A stretch of DNA of 64,000 nucleotides from Bacillota bacterium (GCA_021791495.1 JAJYWN010000010.1:1-64000); one strand, 5' to 3'; positions 27,841 through 36,989 are shown, counted from the stretch's first letter. Numbers and translations: made by a program. Notes: generated by a model from the sequence alone, not told the origin.

Positions 27841-28314
27841 TCAGGCGCCAGCGGCGATAGCCGTGACTAGGCTGAACGAAGCGATGACGATCGACGCCAC
27901 GACCCGGACGGCGTATCCGGCCAAGACCAAGCCCAGACCGTAGATGCCCTTCATCATGCGGCGGGCCGGTTCGAAGCCGATGACGATCTGCCACAGCAGG
28001 TAGCCGAGGAGCGCCCCGGTGACGAGGCTGGTGAAAGTGAGCGCGGCCAACCCGCCGCCCACCACGCCGGGGTCCATGACCCGCCGCGCCACCGCGCCCG
28101 CAAAAGCCTTGCTGCGCAAATAGGCCTCGGCTCCCACCGCGGCTAGGGCCGTGGCGCCGGTGGCGATCATTCCTGCCATCCGGATGCTTTCGGCGCCGGG
28201 CAGAAACAGAAAGAGGAAGTAGGCTCCGGCCAGCGTTATCCAAAGCCCCACCCGGCCGGCCAGGATGGAGACTAACACTCCGGCGATAATGAGGATGGCT
28301 GCCAAGGCTAACAC
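27841..28314 (-). CDS. Hypothetical integral membrane protein
   Basis: About 157 aa from GTG 28314, though the start is uncertain: ATG 28359 and TTG 28416 are in frame without clear ribosome binding sites. There are about five hydrophobic helices (LALAAILIIAGVLVSILAG, WITLAGAYFLFLFLPG and later segments) with few charged residues. I recognise no family. It lies upstream of the chelatase-like AAA/VWA pair on the same strand, with a gap of about 140 bp, and could be the membrane part of that system. Confidence 0.6.
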   Translation of the reverse strand: MLALAAILIIAGVLVSILAGRVGLWITLAGAYFLFLFLPGAESIRMAGMIATGATALAAVGAEAYLRSKAFAGAVARRVMDPGVVGGGLAALTFTSLVTGALLGYLLWQIVIGFEPARRMMKGIYGLGLVLAGYAVRVVASIVIASFSLVTAIAAGA

Positions 28315-28436
28315 TGGTTCTTCACACGCCTCATTATTGTCCCGTTGGGCGCCGTCCATGCGCCGGCCAATCTGAAGGTAGGCCGCCCCGGAGGAGAGAA
28401 AACCGTGCCGTGACAAGTTCTGGGGGAGGGGTTTCC

Positions 28437-29093
28437 GTGAAAGTCGACACTGCCCCGCGCGGCGGTCAGGACTGGGAGGACCATCTAAGAGCGGTGGCCC
28501 GCGAGCGGTCTGGCGGCGCCGACCCGGCCCACGACTACCTTCACGTCCTCCGCGTGACGGCGAACGCCCGCCGCATCGCGACGGCCGAGGGCGCCGACGA
28601 GGATGTCGTGGTCCCCGCCGCGCTGCTGCACGAGATCTTCAACTACCCGAAAGACCACCCGCTGTCGCACCTGTCTGGTGACAAATGCGCTGAGGAAGCG
28701 GCCGCGGTCCTGGCCGGGGAGGGTTGGGCGGCCGAGCGTGTGGAGGCTGTGGCCTACTGTATCCGCGTCCACAGCTTTTCGCGGGGTATCGTGCCGGTGA
28801 CCCTTGAAGGTCAGGTCGTGCAGGATGCCGACCGCCTGGACGCCATCGGCGCCGTGGGTGTGGCCCGCTGCTTCTCCACCGGAGCCAGCTTGGGCCGTCC
28901 CTTCTACCAGCTAGAGGACCCTTTCTGCCGGAGGCGGCCGCCGGACGACAAGGAGTGGACCGTGGACCACTTTTACCGCAAACTACTGCACATCCCCGAA
29001 ACTCTTCACACGGCAACGGCACATCGGCTGGCTGAGGAGCGAATGATTTGGATGAAAGGCTTTCTGGCACAGTTCGAACGGGAGATGGACTGA
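28437..29093 (+). CDS. HD-domain phosphohydrolase, YedJ-like
   Basis: 218 aa. Architecture fits the YedJ-type HD hydrolases: DPAHDYLHVLRV near residue 30, ALLHEIFN near 65 and QDADRLDAIGAVG near 138. The central HD dyad reads HE rather than HD, a conservative metal-ligand change. Helices AHRLAEERMIWMKGFLAQFEREM close the protein. GTG 28437 was chosen because GGGGGAGG lies 7 nt upstream; an upstream GTG at 28410 lacks a site. It diverges from the membrane protein gene. Substrate unknown, probably a nucleotide or phosphoester. Confidence 0.85.
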   Translation: MKVDTAPRGGQDWEDHLRAVARERSGGADPAHDYLHVLRVTANARRIATAEGADEDVVVPAALLHEIFNYPKDHPLSHLSGDKCAEEAAAVLAGEGWAAERVEAVAYCIRVHSFSRGIVPVTLEGQVVQDADRLDAIGAVGVARCFSTGASLGRPFYQLEDPFCRRRPPDDKEWTVDHFYRKLLHIPETLHTATAHRLAEERMIWMKGFLAQFEREMD

Positions 29094-29113
29094 CACCGGA
29101 AGGCAGGATCAGC

Positions 29114-29151
29114 GCCGACAGCCGCCGGTGCCGCCGACAGCCGCCGGTGCC
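29114..29151. repeat. 19-bp tandem repeat between two genes
   Basis: GCCGACAGCCGCCGGTGCC occurs twice, perfectly and without a gap (29114-29132, 29133-29151), in the intergenic region before the PrcB-like gene, followed by related CCGGTGCCGCCGG sequence. Confidence 0.8.
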
Positions 29152-29234
29152 ACCGGTGCCGCCGGAGCCGCAGGCCGAATAGCGAGGAACCGGCCTCTCC
29201 CCTTCCCCGTCTAAGCGGATGGAGGTGCTCGGTA

Positions 29235-29771
29235 GTGAAAAGACTGATAGCACTCTTACTCGTTCTCTTCGTCGCCGCCACCGCTGCCGGCTACGTCGCT
29301 TATACAGCCCTGGCGCGTGCCTCGCTGGCGGAAGCATCCAAGGGTAAGGTGCCCGACACGACCGGTCCGGACAAGGGTGCCGGCCCGATCGGTGACTCCG
29401 GTCCCACCTCGGGGTCGGGTGCCGCGGGTCTTAACGTTCAAAAGATCGAGACGGTCACGTTGGAGACCGCTCCCGCTGTCATCCAGGACTGGGTGCGCAA
29501 CAGCCTTCCGTCGAAGTTCGCCGGGTACAGGACGGTGGGGAAGGACCTTTATCTCCTGGTGACGGCCGGTCCGCAGCCTACCACCGGCTACGGGGTGACG
29601 TTAGTCAGCGCCGGGGAGTCCAACGGCCGGTTGGAAGTGGTGGTGCGGTTTACCTCGCCGGCCAAGGGGACCGCGCAGGGCCAGGTCATCACCTACCCCT
29701 ACGCCCTGGCCAAAGTCCCCGCTTCGACCGCCTTCAAGACCGTGGAGTTCGTGGAGGAAAAGCCGCGGTAA
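29235..29771 (+). CDS. PrcB-like protein with signal anchor
   Basis: 178 aa. An N-terminal hydrophobic segment (LIALLLVLFVAATAAGYVAY) acts as signal or anchor, followed by a Gly/Pro/Ser linker. A C-terminal domain of about 90 residues has the PrcB pattern: TTGYGVTLVSA near 118, a VVVRFTSPAKG strand and YPYALAKVP near 155. In Treponema denticola PrcB is a partner of the dentilisin protease complex; in Firmicutes such domains occur in many envelope proteins of unknown role. GTG start with GGAGGTG 8 nt upstream. It converges with the methyltransferase gene, leaving 11 bp. Confidence 0.72.
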   Translation: MKRLIALLLVLFVAATAAGYVAYTALARASLAEASKGKVPDTTGPDKGAGPIGDSGPTSGSGAAGLNVQKIETVTLETAPAVIQDWVRNSLPSKFAGYRTVGKDLYLLVTAGPQPTTGYGVTLVSAGESNGRLEVVVRFTSPAKGTAQGQVITYPYALAKVPASTAFKTVEFVEEKPR

Positions 29772-29782
29772 TCGCAGTCAGG

Positions 29783-30571
29783 TCAGGCGCCGGCCCGTTT
29801 GACTCCCGGCTCGACTCCGGGCTTGACCCCGACCATCAGCCTGGTGACCAGACCGAACCGCCCGTCCGTGATGGCAAAGGCCTCCTTCTGTGCCGGCCCC
29901 GCGCCGGCCAGAAGTGAACGCAGCTCCGCCACCCGGTCGGGCGGTGTCTTTGAGCGGGCCACCCAATCGTCGAATTCAAGGGGCAACGTCCAGGTGCGGA
30001 CCACCCGGAAGTCAAGCCCGGCGGCGTGACAGAAACCCTCCCATTCACCCTCGGACCATTCCTTGACGTGCGAAGGGTCGCGGAGCCGCTCGACGTGGTT
30101 GATCCACTGGTCCAGCTCGCCGTTTTCCGGGGCGGTGTTATCCACCACCACCAACCGGCCGCCAGGGCGCAGCGTCCGGGCCATTTCGCCCACAGCCACC
30201 TTTGGCCGGCGGAAATGGTGGGCGGTGTAGCGGCAGGCCACGATGTCGAAGGACCCGTCAGGGAAAGGAAGCTCCTCGGCGTTGGCGACCTCGGCCGTGA
30301 AATTGGCCAGCCCCGACTGCCCCGCGTTGCGGCGGGCCGCCTCCACCATGGCCGGCGTGACATCGATGCCCACCACCCGGCGGACCAGCGGTGCCAAAGC
30401 GAAGGCCGTGTAACCCGCCGCCGTCCCTACATCTAGGGCGTCCTCGTCCGACCGGGGGGCCGCCGCCTCCACCAGCCAGCGCAGGTCCTCGCCGTCACTG
30501 AAGATGGCGCTCGCCGTGTAAGCTTCGGCAGCTTGCCCAAACTGCTTCTTCGTACGACCGTACTCAGCCAC
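29783..30571 (-). CDS. Class I SAM-dependent methyltransferase
   Basis: 262 aa. Rossmann-type methyltransferase of the UbiE/Methyltransf_11 type: DVGTAAGYTAF near residue 44 (motif I), VVGIDVTPAMVEAAR (motif II, acidic residue for the ribose), FDIVACRYTAHHF (motif IV) and a LRPGGRLVVVDN strand. The GTG at 30571 is preferred because GGAGG lies 8 nt upstream, although the frame continues to 30601. It stands between the convergent PrcB-like gene and secF. The substrate cannot be told. Confidence 0.85.
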   Translation of the reverse strand: MAEYGRTKKQFGQAAEAYTASAIFSDGEDLRWLVEAAAPRSDEDALDVGTAAGYTAFALAPLVRRVVGIDVTPAMVEAARRNAGQSGLANFTAEVANAEELPFPDGSFDIVACRYTAHHFRRPKVAVGEMARTLRPGGRLVVVDNTAPENGELDQWINHVERLRDPSHVKEWSEGEWEGFCHAAGLDFRVVRTWTLPLEFDDWVARSKTPPDRVAELRSLLAGAGPAQKEAFAITDGRFGLVTRLMVGVKPGVEPGVKRAGA

Positions 30572-30652
30572 ATTCTGGACCTCCAACATGAGGTTAAGCA
30601 AAGGCGCCGGGTGAGGGCCACCCGACGCCCAGCATCAGTTCCAGTGCACTGT

Positions 30653-31831
30653 CTAGCGGCGTTTCTTGCCGCCCTTGCCACCTTTGGCGCCGCTCTTCTT
30701 GGCGCTCTTCTTCCCGCCTCCCGCGGCCCGCGCTGCGCCGGTACCACCACCGGCTGCGCCACCACGTCCGGCTCTGCCCATGCCACCGTTGTCGCTTTCC
30801 TCGCCGGATCCGGCCAGAGCCGCGGCCGATTGCACATTGGATGCGCCGGCACCCGCCGTCGCCAAACCGGCCGACCGCGCCTGACGTGCCAGCCTGGCTT
30901 CGCGGGCCGTCTTGGCGGCTTCTTCCTTCTTCGCTCCGGCCTGGCGTGACTCGTGGTTCCTCCACATTAGCCAAATCGGGCTGGCGATGAAGATACTCGA
31001 GTATCCGCCCGAGACGATGCCCACCAAGAGGGCCAGGTTGAAGTTACGGATGGTGGGTCCGCCCAGGACGAACAAAGCCAACACGGCGATGATGACCGTG
31101 GCCATGGTGTTGATGGACCGCATCATAGTCTCAGTGATACTGCGGTTTACCAGATGCCTGGGATCCTCTTTCCTGGACAGCCGCAGGTTCTCACGGATGC
31201 GGTCGTAGATCACGATGGTGTCATTGATCGAGTAACCAAGGATGGTGAGGATAGCGGCGATGAAGGCGCTGTCGATCTCCAACCGGAAGATGACGAAGAC
31301 CGCGATGGTGAGGAAGACGTCATGTAGCAGGGCGATGATGCCGGCCACAGCGAACCGTATCTCAAAGCGGATGGTGATGTAAAGCAGCATGCCGATGGAC
31401 GCCAGGACTACGGCGATGATCGCCGACCTTACCAGATCTTTCCCTATAACCGGGTCCACGGACTCGATGCGGTTGGTCTGGAAACTGCCCAGGGACTTCT
31501 GAATCGCGGCGTTGACGTCGCGCCGCTGCGCGTCACTCATCGGTTTGGTACGGATAAGCACACTCTTCTCGTCCTGGCCGGCCAACTGAATGACGCTGTC
31601 CCCGTAGCCTGTCGGGACTAGGGCATTCCGGACCTCGCCGGTGGTGACGGCCTTATCGAAATGCAGGTCCATAATGGCGCCACCGGTGAAGTCGATGCCC
31701 TTCTTCAGCCCGAAACCCGGTACAAAGAGGAGCACCAGGCCGAGCAGGATGATAGCGACGGAGACACCCCAAGTGTACTTGAAGGCCCCCATGAAGTCGA
31801 AGATTCGGCGTTCCTTTGGTTGCTCCAGCAC
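30653..31831 (-). CDS. secF: Protein translocase subunit SecF
   Basis: 392 aa. The six-helix SecD/SecF fold is visible: the first helix near residues 16-36 is followed by GLKKGIDFTGGAIMDL, the SecF signature. Conserved segments RFEIRFAVAGIIALLHDV and LTILGYSINDTIVIYDRIREN lie in the second half. With SecD it uses the proton motive force to pull exported proteins off SecYEG. A C-terminal tail of about 70 residues is Gly/Ala/Lys-rich and strongly basic. The GTG at 31831 follows GGGGGGAG, 13 bp after the secD stop. Confidence 0.95.
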   Translation of the reverse strand: MLEQPKERRIFDFMGAFKYTWGVSVAIILLGLVLLFVPGFGLKKGIDFTGGAIMDLHFDKAVTTGEVRNALVPTGYGDSVIQLAGQDEKSVLIRTKPMSDAQRRDVNAAIQKSLGSFQTNRIESVDPVIGKDLVRSAIIAVVLASIGMLLYITIRFEIRFAVAGIIALLHDVFLTIAVFVIFRLEIDSAFIAAILTILGYSINDTIVIYDRIRENLRLSRKEDPRHLVNRSITETMMRSINTMATVIIAVLALFVLGGPTIRNFNLALLVGIVSGGYSSIFIASPIWLMWRNHESRQAGAKKEEAAKTAREARLARQARSAGLATAGAGASNVQSAAALAGSGEESDNGGMGRAGRGGAAGGGTGAARAAGGGKKSAKKSGAKGGKGGKKRR

Positions 31832-31844
31832 GGTGTCTCCCCCC

Positions 31845-33056
31845 TTATACCCCAAAGAATACTCTGGCGTTCTGCATCAGCCGGGCTCCCACCATGCGCA
31901 TCAGCACCCATCTGGTGATGACCACAGCCGTCAGCATGGAGATGATGATGCCGAGGCTCAGGGTCACGGCGAACCCGCGGATCGGTCCGGTGCCGTAGAA
32001 GTACAGTACCACGCCGGCGATGATGGTCGTCAGGTTGGCGTCAACGATGGTGCGCATGGCTTCATTGGTGCCCACCACCACGGCCGACCTCGGAGTCAGC
32101 CCTTTGCGAAGCTCTTCCTTGATGCGCTCGTAGATGAGAACGTTGGCGTCCACGGCCATGCCGATCGAGAGAATAAAGCCGGCGATGCCCGGCAGGGTCA
32201 GGGTAGCCCGCAGGGATACCAGAGCCACGATCATCAGGAACGCGTAAATCGCCAAGGCGAAATCGGCCACGCCGCCCGCCAGGCGATAGAACGGCAGAAG
32301 GTACAACACGACCAGAACCGCGCCGACCAAACCGGCCTTCAGACTCGACTGGATGGAGTCGGCACCCAGGGTCGCGCTGACGGTGCGGTTCTCGACGACG
32401 TTGAGTTTGACCGGAAGGGCGCCCGAATTGAGGATGATGGCGACGTTTTGGGCGTCCTTAAAAGACTCGTAAGGCGAGATCTGGGCGCTGCCGCTATCGA
32501 TCTCCTCGCGGACGCTGGGGTTCTGCACCAACTCACCATCGAGGTAGATGCCGATGTTCTGGCCCACCAACCGCTTGGTCGCTTCGGCGAACTTCTTGGC
32601 CCCCGCATCATTGAACTGCAGTGATACGGTGTTCTCGCCGTTTTGAATCACGGCGTCGGCTTTCTTCAGATCGGCGCCGGTGACGATCACCTTGCCGTCC
32701 GGGTCCTTGAACTCCAGTAGAGCCGTGCGTCCGATAGTTTCGATGGCCTTGTCCGGGTCTTTCTCTCCGGCAAGCTCGACGATGATCCGGCGCGCGCCCT
32801 GCCGCTGGACCACGGGTTCCTTGATGCCCAGCTTATTAACGCGTAAGTTGATGATGTCGGTGGCTTTCTTCATGGCCTCGTCGTTGACCGGCGCCTGAGG
32901 GGTGTCGACCGCTTCCAGGACCACGTGGATGCCGCCCTGAAGGTCAAGGCCCAAGTTCAGCATCTTATACAAGGGCTTTACGGCGAGGAAGTAAGTGAAA
33001 AGACCGGCCACGACGGCGACAAAAACCAGGAGCCAAGCCAGATTCCGGTTGGGCAC
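31845..33056 (-). CDS. secD: Protein translocase subunit SecD
   Basis: 403 aa, short-form SecD as in Clostridia. N-terminal helix (LAWLLVFVAVVAGLFTYFLA), GLDLQGGIHVVLEA motif, periplasmic P1 region with the usual INLRVNKLGIKEPVVQRQG segment, then the membrane block with TLPGIAGFILSIGMAVDANVLI and RIKEEL. GTG start with AAGGAGGAG and a near-consensus promoter just upstream. Separate secD and secF genes lie together, as is common outside Bacillus, where they are fused. Confidence 0.96.
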   Translation of the reverse strand: MPNRNLAWLLVFVAVVAGLFTYFLAVKPLYKMLNLGLDLQGGIHVVLEAVDTPQAPVNDEAMKKATDIINLRVNKLGIKEPVVQRQGARRIIVELAGEKDPDKAIETIGRTALLEFKDPDGKVIVTGADLKKADAVIQNGENTVSLQFNDAGAKKFAEATKRLVGQNIGIYLDGELVQNPSVREEIDSGSAQISPYESFKDAQNVAIILNSGALPVKLNVVENRTVSATLGADSIQSSLKAGLVGAVLVVLYLLPFYRLAGGVADFALAIYAFLMIVALVSLRATLTLPGIAGFILSIGMAVDANVLIYERIKEELRKGLTPRSAVVVGTNEAMRTIVDANLTTIIAGVVLYFYGTGPIRGFAVTLSLGIIISMLTAVVITRWVLMRMVGARLMQNARVFFGV

Positions 33057-33079
33057 GGCAACTCCTCCTTAACAGCGTA

Positions 33080-33109
33080 ATTATATCGGCGGCGGAAAAA
33101 GCTTGTCAA
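33080..33109 (-). promoter_or_regulatory. Near-consensus sigma-A promoter of secDF
   Basis: The minus strand carries TTGACA (33109-33104) and TATAAT (33085-33080), both perfect, 18 bp apart, about 25 bp before the secD start. The -35 overlaps the stop codon of the upstream transporter gene (33106). Confidence 0.75.
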
Positions 33110-34785
33110 CGAACTGCCCCATGGTGGGACCGCCGCAGGGGGATCTCCTTCAGGAAGAAGGTCGCTACCAAGGAGACGGCGACGGCCAAAGCACCCGCCC
33201 AGAACACGTCGTGTAACGAGACGGCGATGGCGTGGCGTACGCCCACCATCACCTGGTCGAATAGCGGCGCTAGGGCCGGCGAAAGGTGCGCCCTGGCTTG
33301 GGCCAGGGCAGCGGGGTTGATGAGCGCCTGAGGGTCCAGTATCCCCTTCAGCTGGTCCGCCGGCACCATCGCCTTTAGCTGCGCCGGGATGGCTGTGGCC
33401 AGTTCCCGCTGCATGCTTGAGGTAAGGAAAGTGCCGAAGACCGCGACGCCGATGGTGCCGCCGATGCTGCGGAAGAACTGCACGGCCGCGGTGACGATGC
33501 CGAGTTTGCTGTAGGGAACCGAGTTCTGGACCGTGATCATGAAGAGCGGCATGGTGACCCCCAGCCCCAACCCGACCACAATCATGTTCCGGACCACCAG
33601 GCCGTAGGTGGCCGCCTCCGTCATCCGCGACATCAGGAACATCCCGAACGTGAGAATGGCCAAGGCCACCACGGCCACGCCCTTGTACTTCCCGGTGCGC
33701 GAGATGATCTGCCCGCCCACCATGCTGGAGAAGACCAAGGCCAGCATCATCGGGGTGAGCATTACGCCCGAATTCGTGGCCGAAGTGCCGATGACCGCCT
33801 GCATGAACAAGGGAATGAAGGTGATGGCTCCGAACATGCCGGCGCCGGTCAGGAACACGACGATACTGGAGACGGAGACGATGGAGTTCGAAGTAAACAG
33901 GTCCACCGGCAGGATGGGCTCTTTAGCGCGCCGCTCCACCAGCACCAAAGCTACCCAGGCCAGGGCGGAGAAGGCCAGGAGGCCGACGATGGTGGGCGAA
34001 GCCCAGGCGTACTCCGTACCCGCCCAGGAGAGGGCCAGGAGCATGGGGACCGTGGCGGCGATCAGCATGGAGACGCCCAGGTAATCGACGGAACGCCGCT
34101 CGGTGAGGCGCACGCGTGGCATGGCCCAGAGCAGGATGAAGAGGGCGATGACGCCTACTGGAAGGTTCACGTAGAAGACCCAGCGCCAGTTCAGTTGGTC
34201 GGTGATGTAGCCGCCCAAGGTCGGTCCGATGACGCTGGACAGTCCGAAAACCCCGCCCATGAGCCCTTGGTAACGGCCGCGTTCGGCCGGTGGAAAGATG
34301 TCGCCGATGATGGCGGCCGCGTTGGCCATCATGCTGCCGCCCCCCAGGCCCTGCAATCCACGAAAGACGATCAGCTGCGTCATGTTCTGGGCCGCGCCGC
34401 ACGCCATGGATCCGGCCATGAAGAGCGCGAGACTGCCGAGGTAGAACCACTTACGCCCAAAGAGGTCGGAGAGCTTGCCGAAAACCGGCACCGAGGTGGT
34501 GGAAGCCAGCATGTAAGCGGTGAAAACCCAGGAGTAGTAGTCCATCCCACCCAGGCTGGAAATGACGCGGGGCATAGCGGTCCCGACGATGGTCTGGTCC
34601 AGTGATCCCAGGAGCATGCCGAAAAGGATGCCGACCAGCACCCAAATCCTCTTGCCGGTGAGAGGACCCTGGCCGGCTGCGCTGTCGCTATGGTTGACGA
34701 CGCTGTTGCCGTGGGGTATGACGCTGGCACCGTCGTCGGCGACGGTAGTTTCTGGGCTGGTCTTGGCCTGCCTGGATAGTGCCAC
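33106..34785 (-). CDS. MFS drug efflux transporter, DHA2 (EmrB/QacA) type
   Basis: 559 aa from GTG 34785, with about 14 transmembrane segments, the hallmark of the DHA2 drug:proton antiporters. Motifs are LDQTIVGTAMPRV near residue 55 (motif D1), GKLSDLFGRKWFY (motif A) and GLGGGSMMANAAAIIGDIFPPAERGRYQG (motif C region). The C-terminus ends in a soluble helix. GAGGAGG precedes the start, and a sigma-A promoter lies about 35 bp upstream. No regulator is adjacent. Probable substrates are amphipathic drugs, inferred from family only. Confidence 0.92.
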   Translation of the reverse strand: MALSRQAKTSPETTVADDGASVIPHGNSVVNHSDSAAGQGPLTGKRIWVLVGILFGMLLGSLDQTIVGTAMPRVISSLGGMDYYSWVFTAYMLASTTSVPVFGKLSDLFGRKWFYLGSLALFMAGSMACGAAQNMTQLIVFRGLQGLGGGSMMANAAAIIGDIFPPAERGRYQGLMGGVFGLSSVIGPTLGGYITDQLNWRWVFYVNLPVGVIALFILLWAMPRVRLTERRSVDYLGVSMLIAATVPMLLALSWAGTEYAWASPTIVGLLAFSALAWVALVLVERRAKEPILPVDLFTSNSIVSVSSIVVFLTGAGMFGAITFIPLFMQAVIGTSATNSGVMLTPMMLALVFSSMVGGQIISRTGKYKGVAVVALAILTFGMFLMSRMTEAATYGLVVRNMIVVGLGLGVTMPLFMITVQNSVPYSKLGIVTAAVQFFRSIGGTIGVAVFGTFLTSSMQRELATAIPAQLKAMVPADQLKGILDPQALINPAALAQARAHLSPALAPLFDQVMVGVRHAIAVSLHDVFWAGALAVAVSLVATFFLKEIPLRRSHHGAVR

Positions 34786-34817
34786 GGAAAGTCCTCCTCG
34801 TACACCAACAACCTTTA

Positions 34818-34846
34818 ATTTTAATGCTATCAAAAACTGCCGTCAA
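34818..34846 (-). promoter_or_regulatory. Sigma-A promoter of the DHA2 efflux gene
   Basis: The minus strand reads TTGACG (34846-34841), 17 bp, TAAAAT (34823-34818); each element matches consensus at 5 of 6 positions. Confidence 0.6.
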
Positions 34847-34886
34847 CCAAAATACGAGCTAAATCAGGTGCTAACACTAGAGTCAG

Positions 34887-36989
34887 GTGACGAAAGGAGC
34901 CGTCAAGCAGGCTGTGCCCAGCCCATCCGAAGAACTGAAACTGCGCCTGAAGCGCTGGTTCATCGGTCGTCCCAAGCGCACCGACCAGCAGAATGTGGAA
35001 AGGCTGTCGGTGGCTTCCGGTCTGGCCGTTTTCAGCGCCGACGGCATCTCCAGCGTGGCTTACGCCACCGAGGAGATCATGTGGGTGTTGATCGGAGCGA
35101 GCGCGGCGGCGGCTGTCTATGCCCTTCCCGTGGGTGTTGGTATCGTACTCCTGGTGCTCATCGTCGCGGCGTCTTACACCCAGACCATTCGGGCCTACCC
35201 CGCGGGTGGCGGGTCGTACATCGTATCCCGGGCCAACTTGGGAACCGTGGCCGGGTTGGTAGCCGGGGCGTCCCTGCTGATCGATTACATACTCACTGTC
35301 GCTGTTTCGACCGCGGCCGGTATCGCGGCGGTCACCTCGGCCATCCCGTTTCTGCAAGGACATGAAGTAGTATTGTGCCTTGTGGCCATATGGTTCGTGG
35401 CGTGGGTTAACTTGCGGGGCGTGCGAGAATCGGGGGCCATCTTCTCCATCCCGACCTATAGCTTCGTGTTCAGCATCTTCCTGATGATCGCCGTGGGCGT
35501 GTACAAAGCTCTGCACGGCCTCTGGCACCCGCCGGTGAGTCCTGGCGCCGGATTTGGTCTGGTCGGTCTCGGTGCGGGGGGTATGGCGGCGTTTCCCGGA
35601 CTGGCCAGCGGCGTCACAGTCTTCCTGCTGCTGCGGGCCTTCTCCTCGGGTTGCACGGCCCTGACCGGGTTGGAGGCGATCTCCAATGGCGTGGGTGCCT
35701 TTAGGGCGCCAGAGACGGTCAACGCGGTGCGCACCATGAGCCTGGAACGCACCTTGTTGTACACCATGTTCGCCGGCATTACCTTGCTGGCGTTCGGGTT
35801 CAGCGCCCTTCCTAAACCCAACGAGACCGTCCTTTCGCAGATCGCCCGCGACGTCTTCGGCGGGACCAACGTCTTCTACTACCTGGTCCAAGCCACCACC
35901 ATGCTGATCCTGCTGCTCGCCGCGAACACAGCCTACGCCGACTTCCCGCGCCTGGCCGGTTTCATTTCCCGGGATGGATACCTGCCCCGCCGCCTCTCAA
36001 ACCGCGGAGACACTCTGGTCTTCAATTACGGCATCACCCTCCTCGCCGCTCTGGCCTCCGGCCTGATCATCCTCTTCAGGGGCAGCACCCACCTGCTCAT
36101 CCCCCTCTACGCGGTGGGAGTGTTCACGGCGTTCACCTTGTCGCAGACCGGTATGGTGGTCCACTGGATTAAGGAAGCCCGGCAACGCGCCGAGCCGGTC
36201 TGGCGGCACTGGTGGTCGCTCTTCCTGAACGCTCTGGGGGCACTCCTAAGTGGCATGGTCCTCATGATCATCGCCGTTACAAAGTTCAGCCATGGCGCCT
36301 GGATCGTCCTGGTTTTGATACCGGGGATCTTGTGGTACTTCCTCTGGGTTCACCGCTACTACGAACGCTTCAGCGAGCGTCTAAAAGGCCTCATTCACGA
36401 GCACATGACCATCGACGACCCGCCCGCCACCAAGGTGATCCTCACCCTTGGCAAGCTGAGCCCCGTCATCGATCACTCGCTGCGGGTGGCGCGGCGGATG
36501 TCGCGGGACATCACCGCCGTGTACGTGGCCGTCGATCCTGAGGTCGGCGAGGAGTATAGGAGGAAGTGGGACTTGCGGCGGCACGGTGGCGTGCCCTTGG
36601 TGGTGCTGCCTTCGCCCTACCGTGACGTCGTGGGTCCCATGCGTGAGTACTTGGAGCGGATCAGGGCCGAAAACCCCAAGACCTTGATTAATCTGGTGGT
36701 CCCCATCGTCGCCACCAACGAGCCCTTCGACAGTTACCTGCATAATGGGACGGCCGACCTGATCCTGCGCGAGCTCCGTTACACGGAAGGCATCGTCATT
36801 TCGGTGGTGCCCTTCTACGTGGACATGAGCAGCCACGCCGAGCGCGTCATCTGCGCCTGGTGCGGGCCGGAAGGAGAAGAAGGTCTGAAGGGCACCGGGG
36901 GGACGGCCGGAGAGCCGGCCGGTGAAGGCTCACTGGCGGGGCCACTGCCCGAGGCGCCGCAAGTGCTGCCGCACAGCCCGCGTCCGTGA
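34887..36989 (+). CDS. APC-superfamily transporter, KimA-like
   Basis: 700 aa. About 12 transmembrane helices follow a short cytoplasmic N-terminus with the conserved FSADGISSVAYATEEI segment. RAYPAGGGSYIVSRANLG and GASLLIDYILTVAVS match the KimA (YdaO) potassium importer branch of the amino acid-polyamine-organocation superfamily. A soluble C-terminal region of about 190 residues (from about 500) resembles the cytoplasmic regulatory domain of those proteins; in Bacillus KimA is controlled by c-di-AMP. The upstream gap of about 100 bp, shared with the divergent efflux gene, is too short for a ydaO riboswitch. The start is uncertain (GTG 34887 or GTG 34914). It might instead carry amino acids. 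Confidence 0.8.
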   Translation: MTKGAVKQAVPSPSEELKLRLKRWFIGRPKRTDQQNVERLSVASGLAVFSADGISSVAYATEEIMWVLIGASAAAAVYALPVGVGIVLLVLIVAASYTQTIRAYPAGGGSYIVSRANLGTVAGLVAGASLLIDYILTVAVSTAAGIAAVTSAIPFLQGHEVVLCLVAIWFVAWVNLRGVRESGAIFSIPTYSFVFSIFLMIAVGVYKALHGLWHPPVSPGAGFGLVGLGAGGMAAFPGLASGVTVFLLLRAFSSGCTALTGLEAISNGVGAFRAPETVNAVRTMSLERTLLYTMFAGITLLAFGFSALPKPNETVLSQIARDVFGGTNVFYYLVQATTMLILLLAANTAYADFPRLAGFISRDGYLPRRLSNRGDTLVFNYGITLLAALASGLIILFRGSTHLLIPLYAVGVFTAFTLSQTGMVVHWIKEARQRAEPVWRHWWSLFLNALGALLSGMVLMIIAVTKFSHGAWIVLVLIPGILWYFLWVHRYYERFSERLKGLIHEHMTIDDPPATKVILTLGKLSPVIDHSLRVARRMSRDITAVYVAVDPEVGEEYRRKWDLRRHGGVPLVVLPSPYRDVVGPMREYLERIRAENPKTLINLVVPIVATNEPFDSYLHNGTADLILRELRYTEGIVISVVPFYVDMSSHAERVICAWCGPEGEEGLKGTGGTAGEPAGEGSLAGPLPEAPQVLPHSPRP

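Noticed and set aside
27698-28243. N-terminal extension of the AAA ATPase
   Set aside because: The open frame continues upstream, but its sequence is an Arg/Gly-rich shadow of the adjacent membrane-protein gene, and TTG 27697 has a good ribosome binding site.
34786-34886. ydaO-type c-di-AMP riboswitch before the KimA-like gene
   Set aside because: The gap is only about 100 bp, is shared with the divergent efflux promoter and lacks the conserved riboswitch core.
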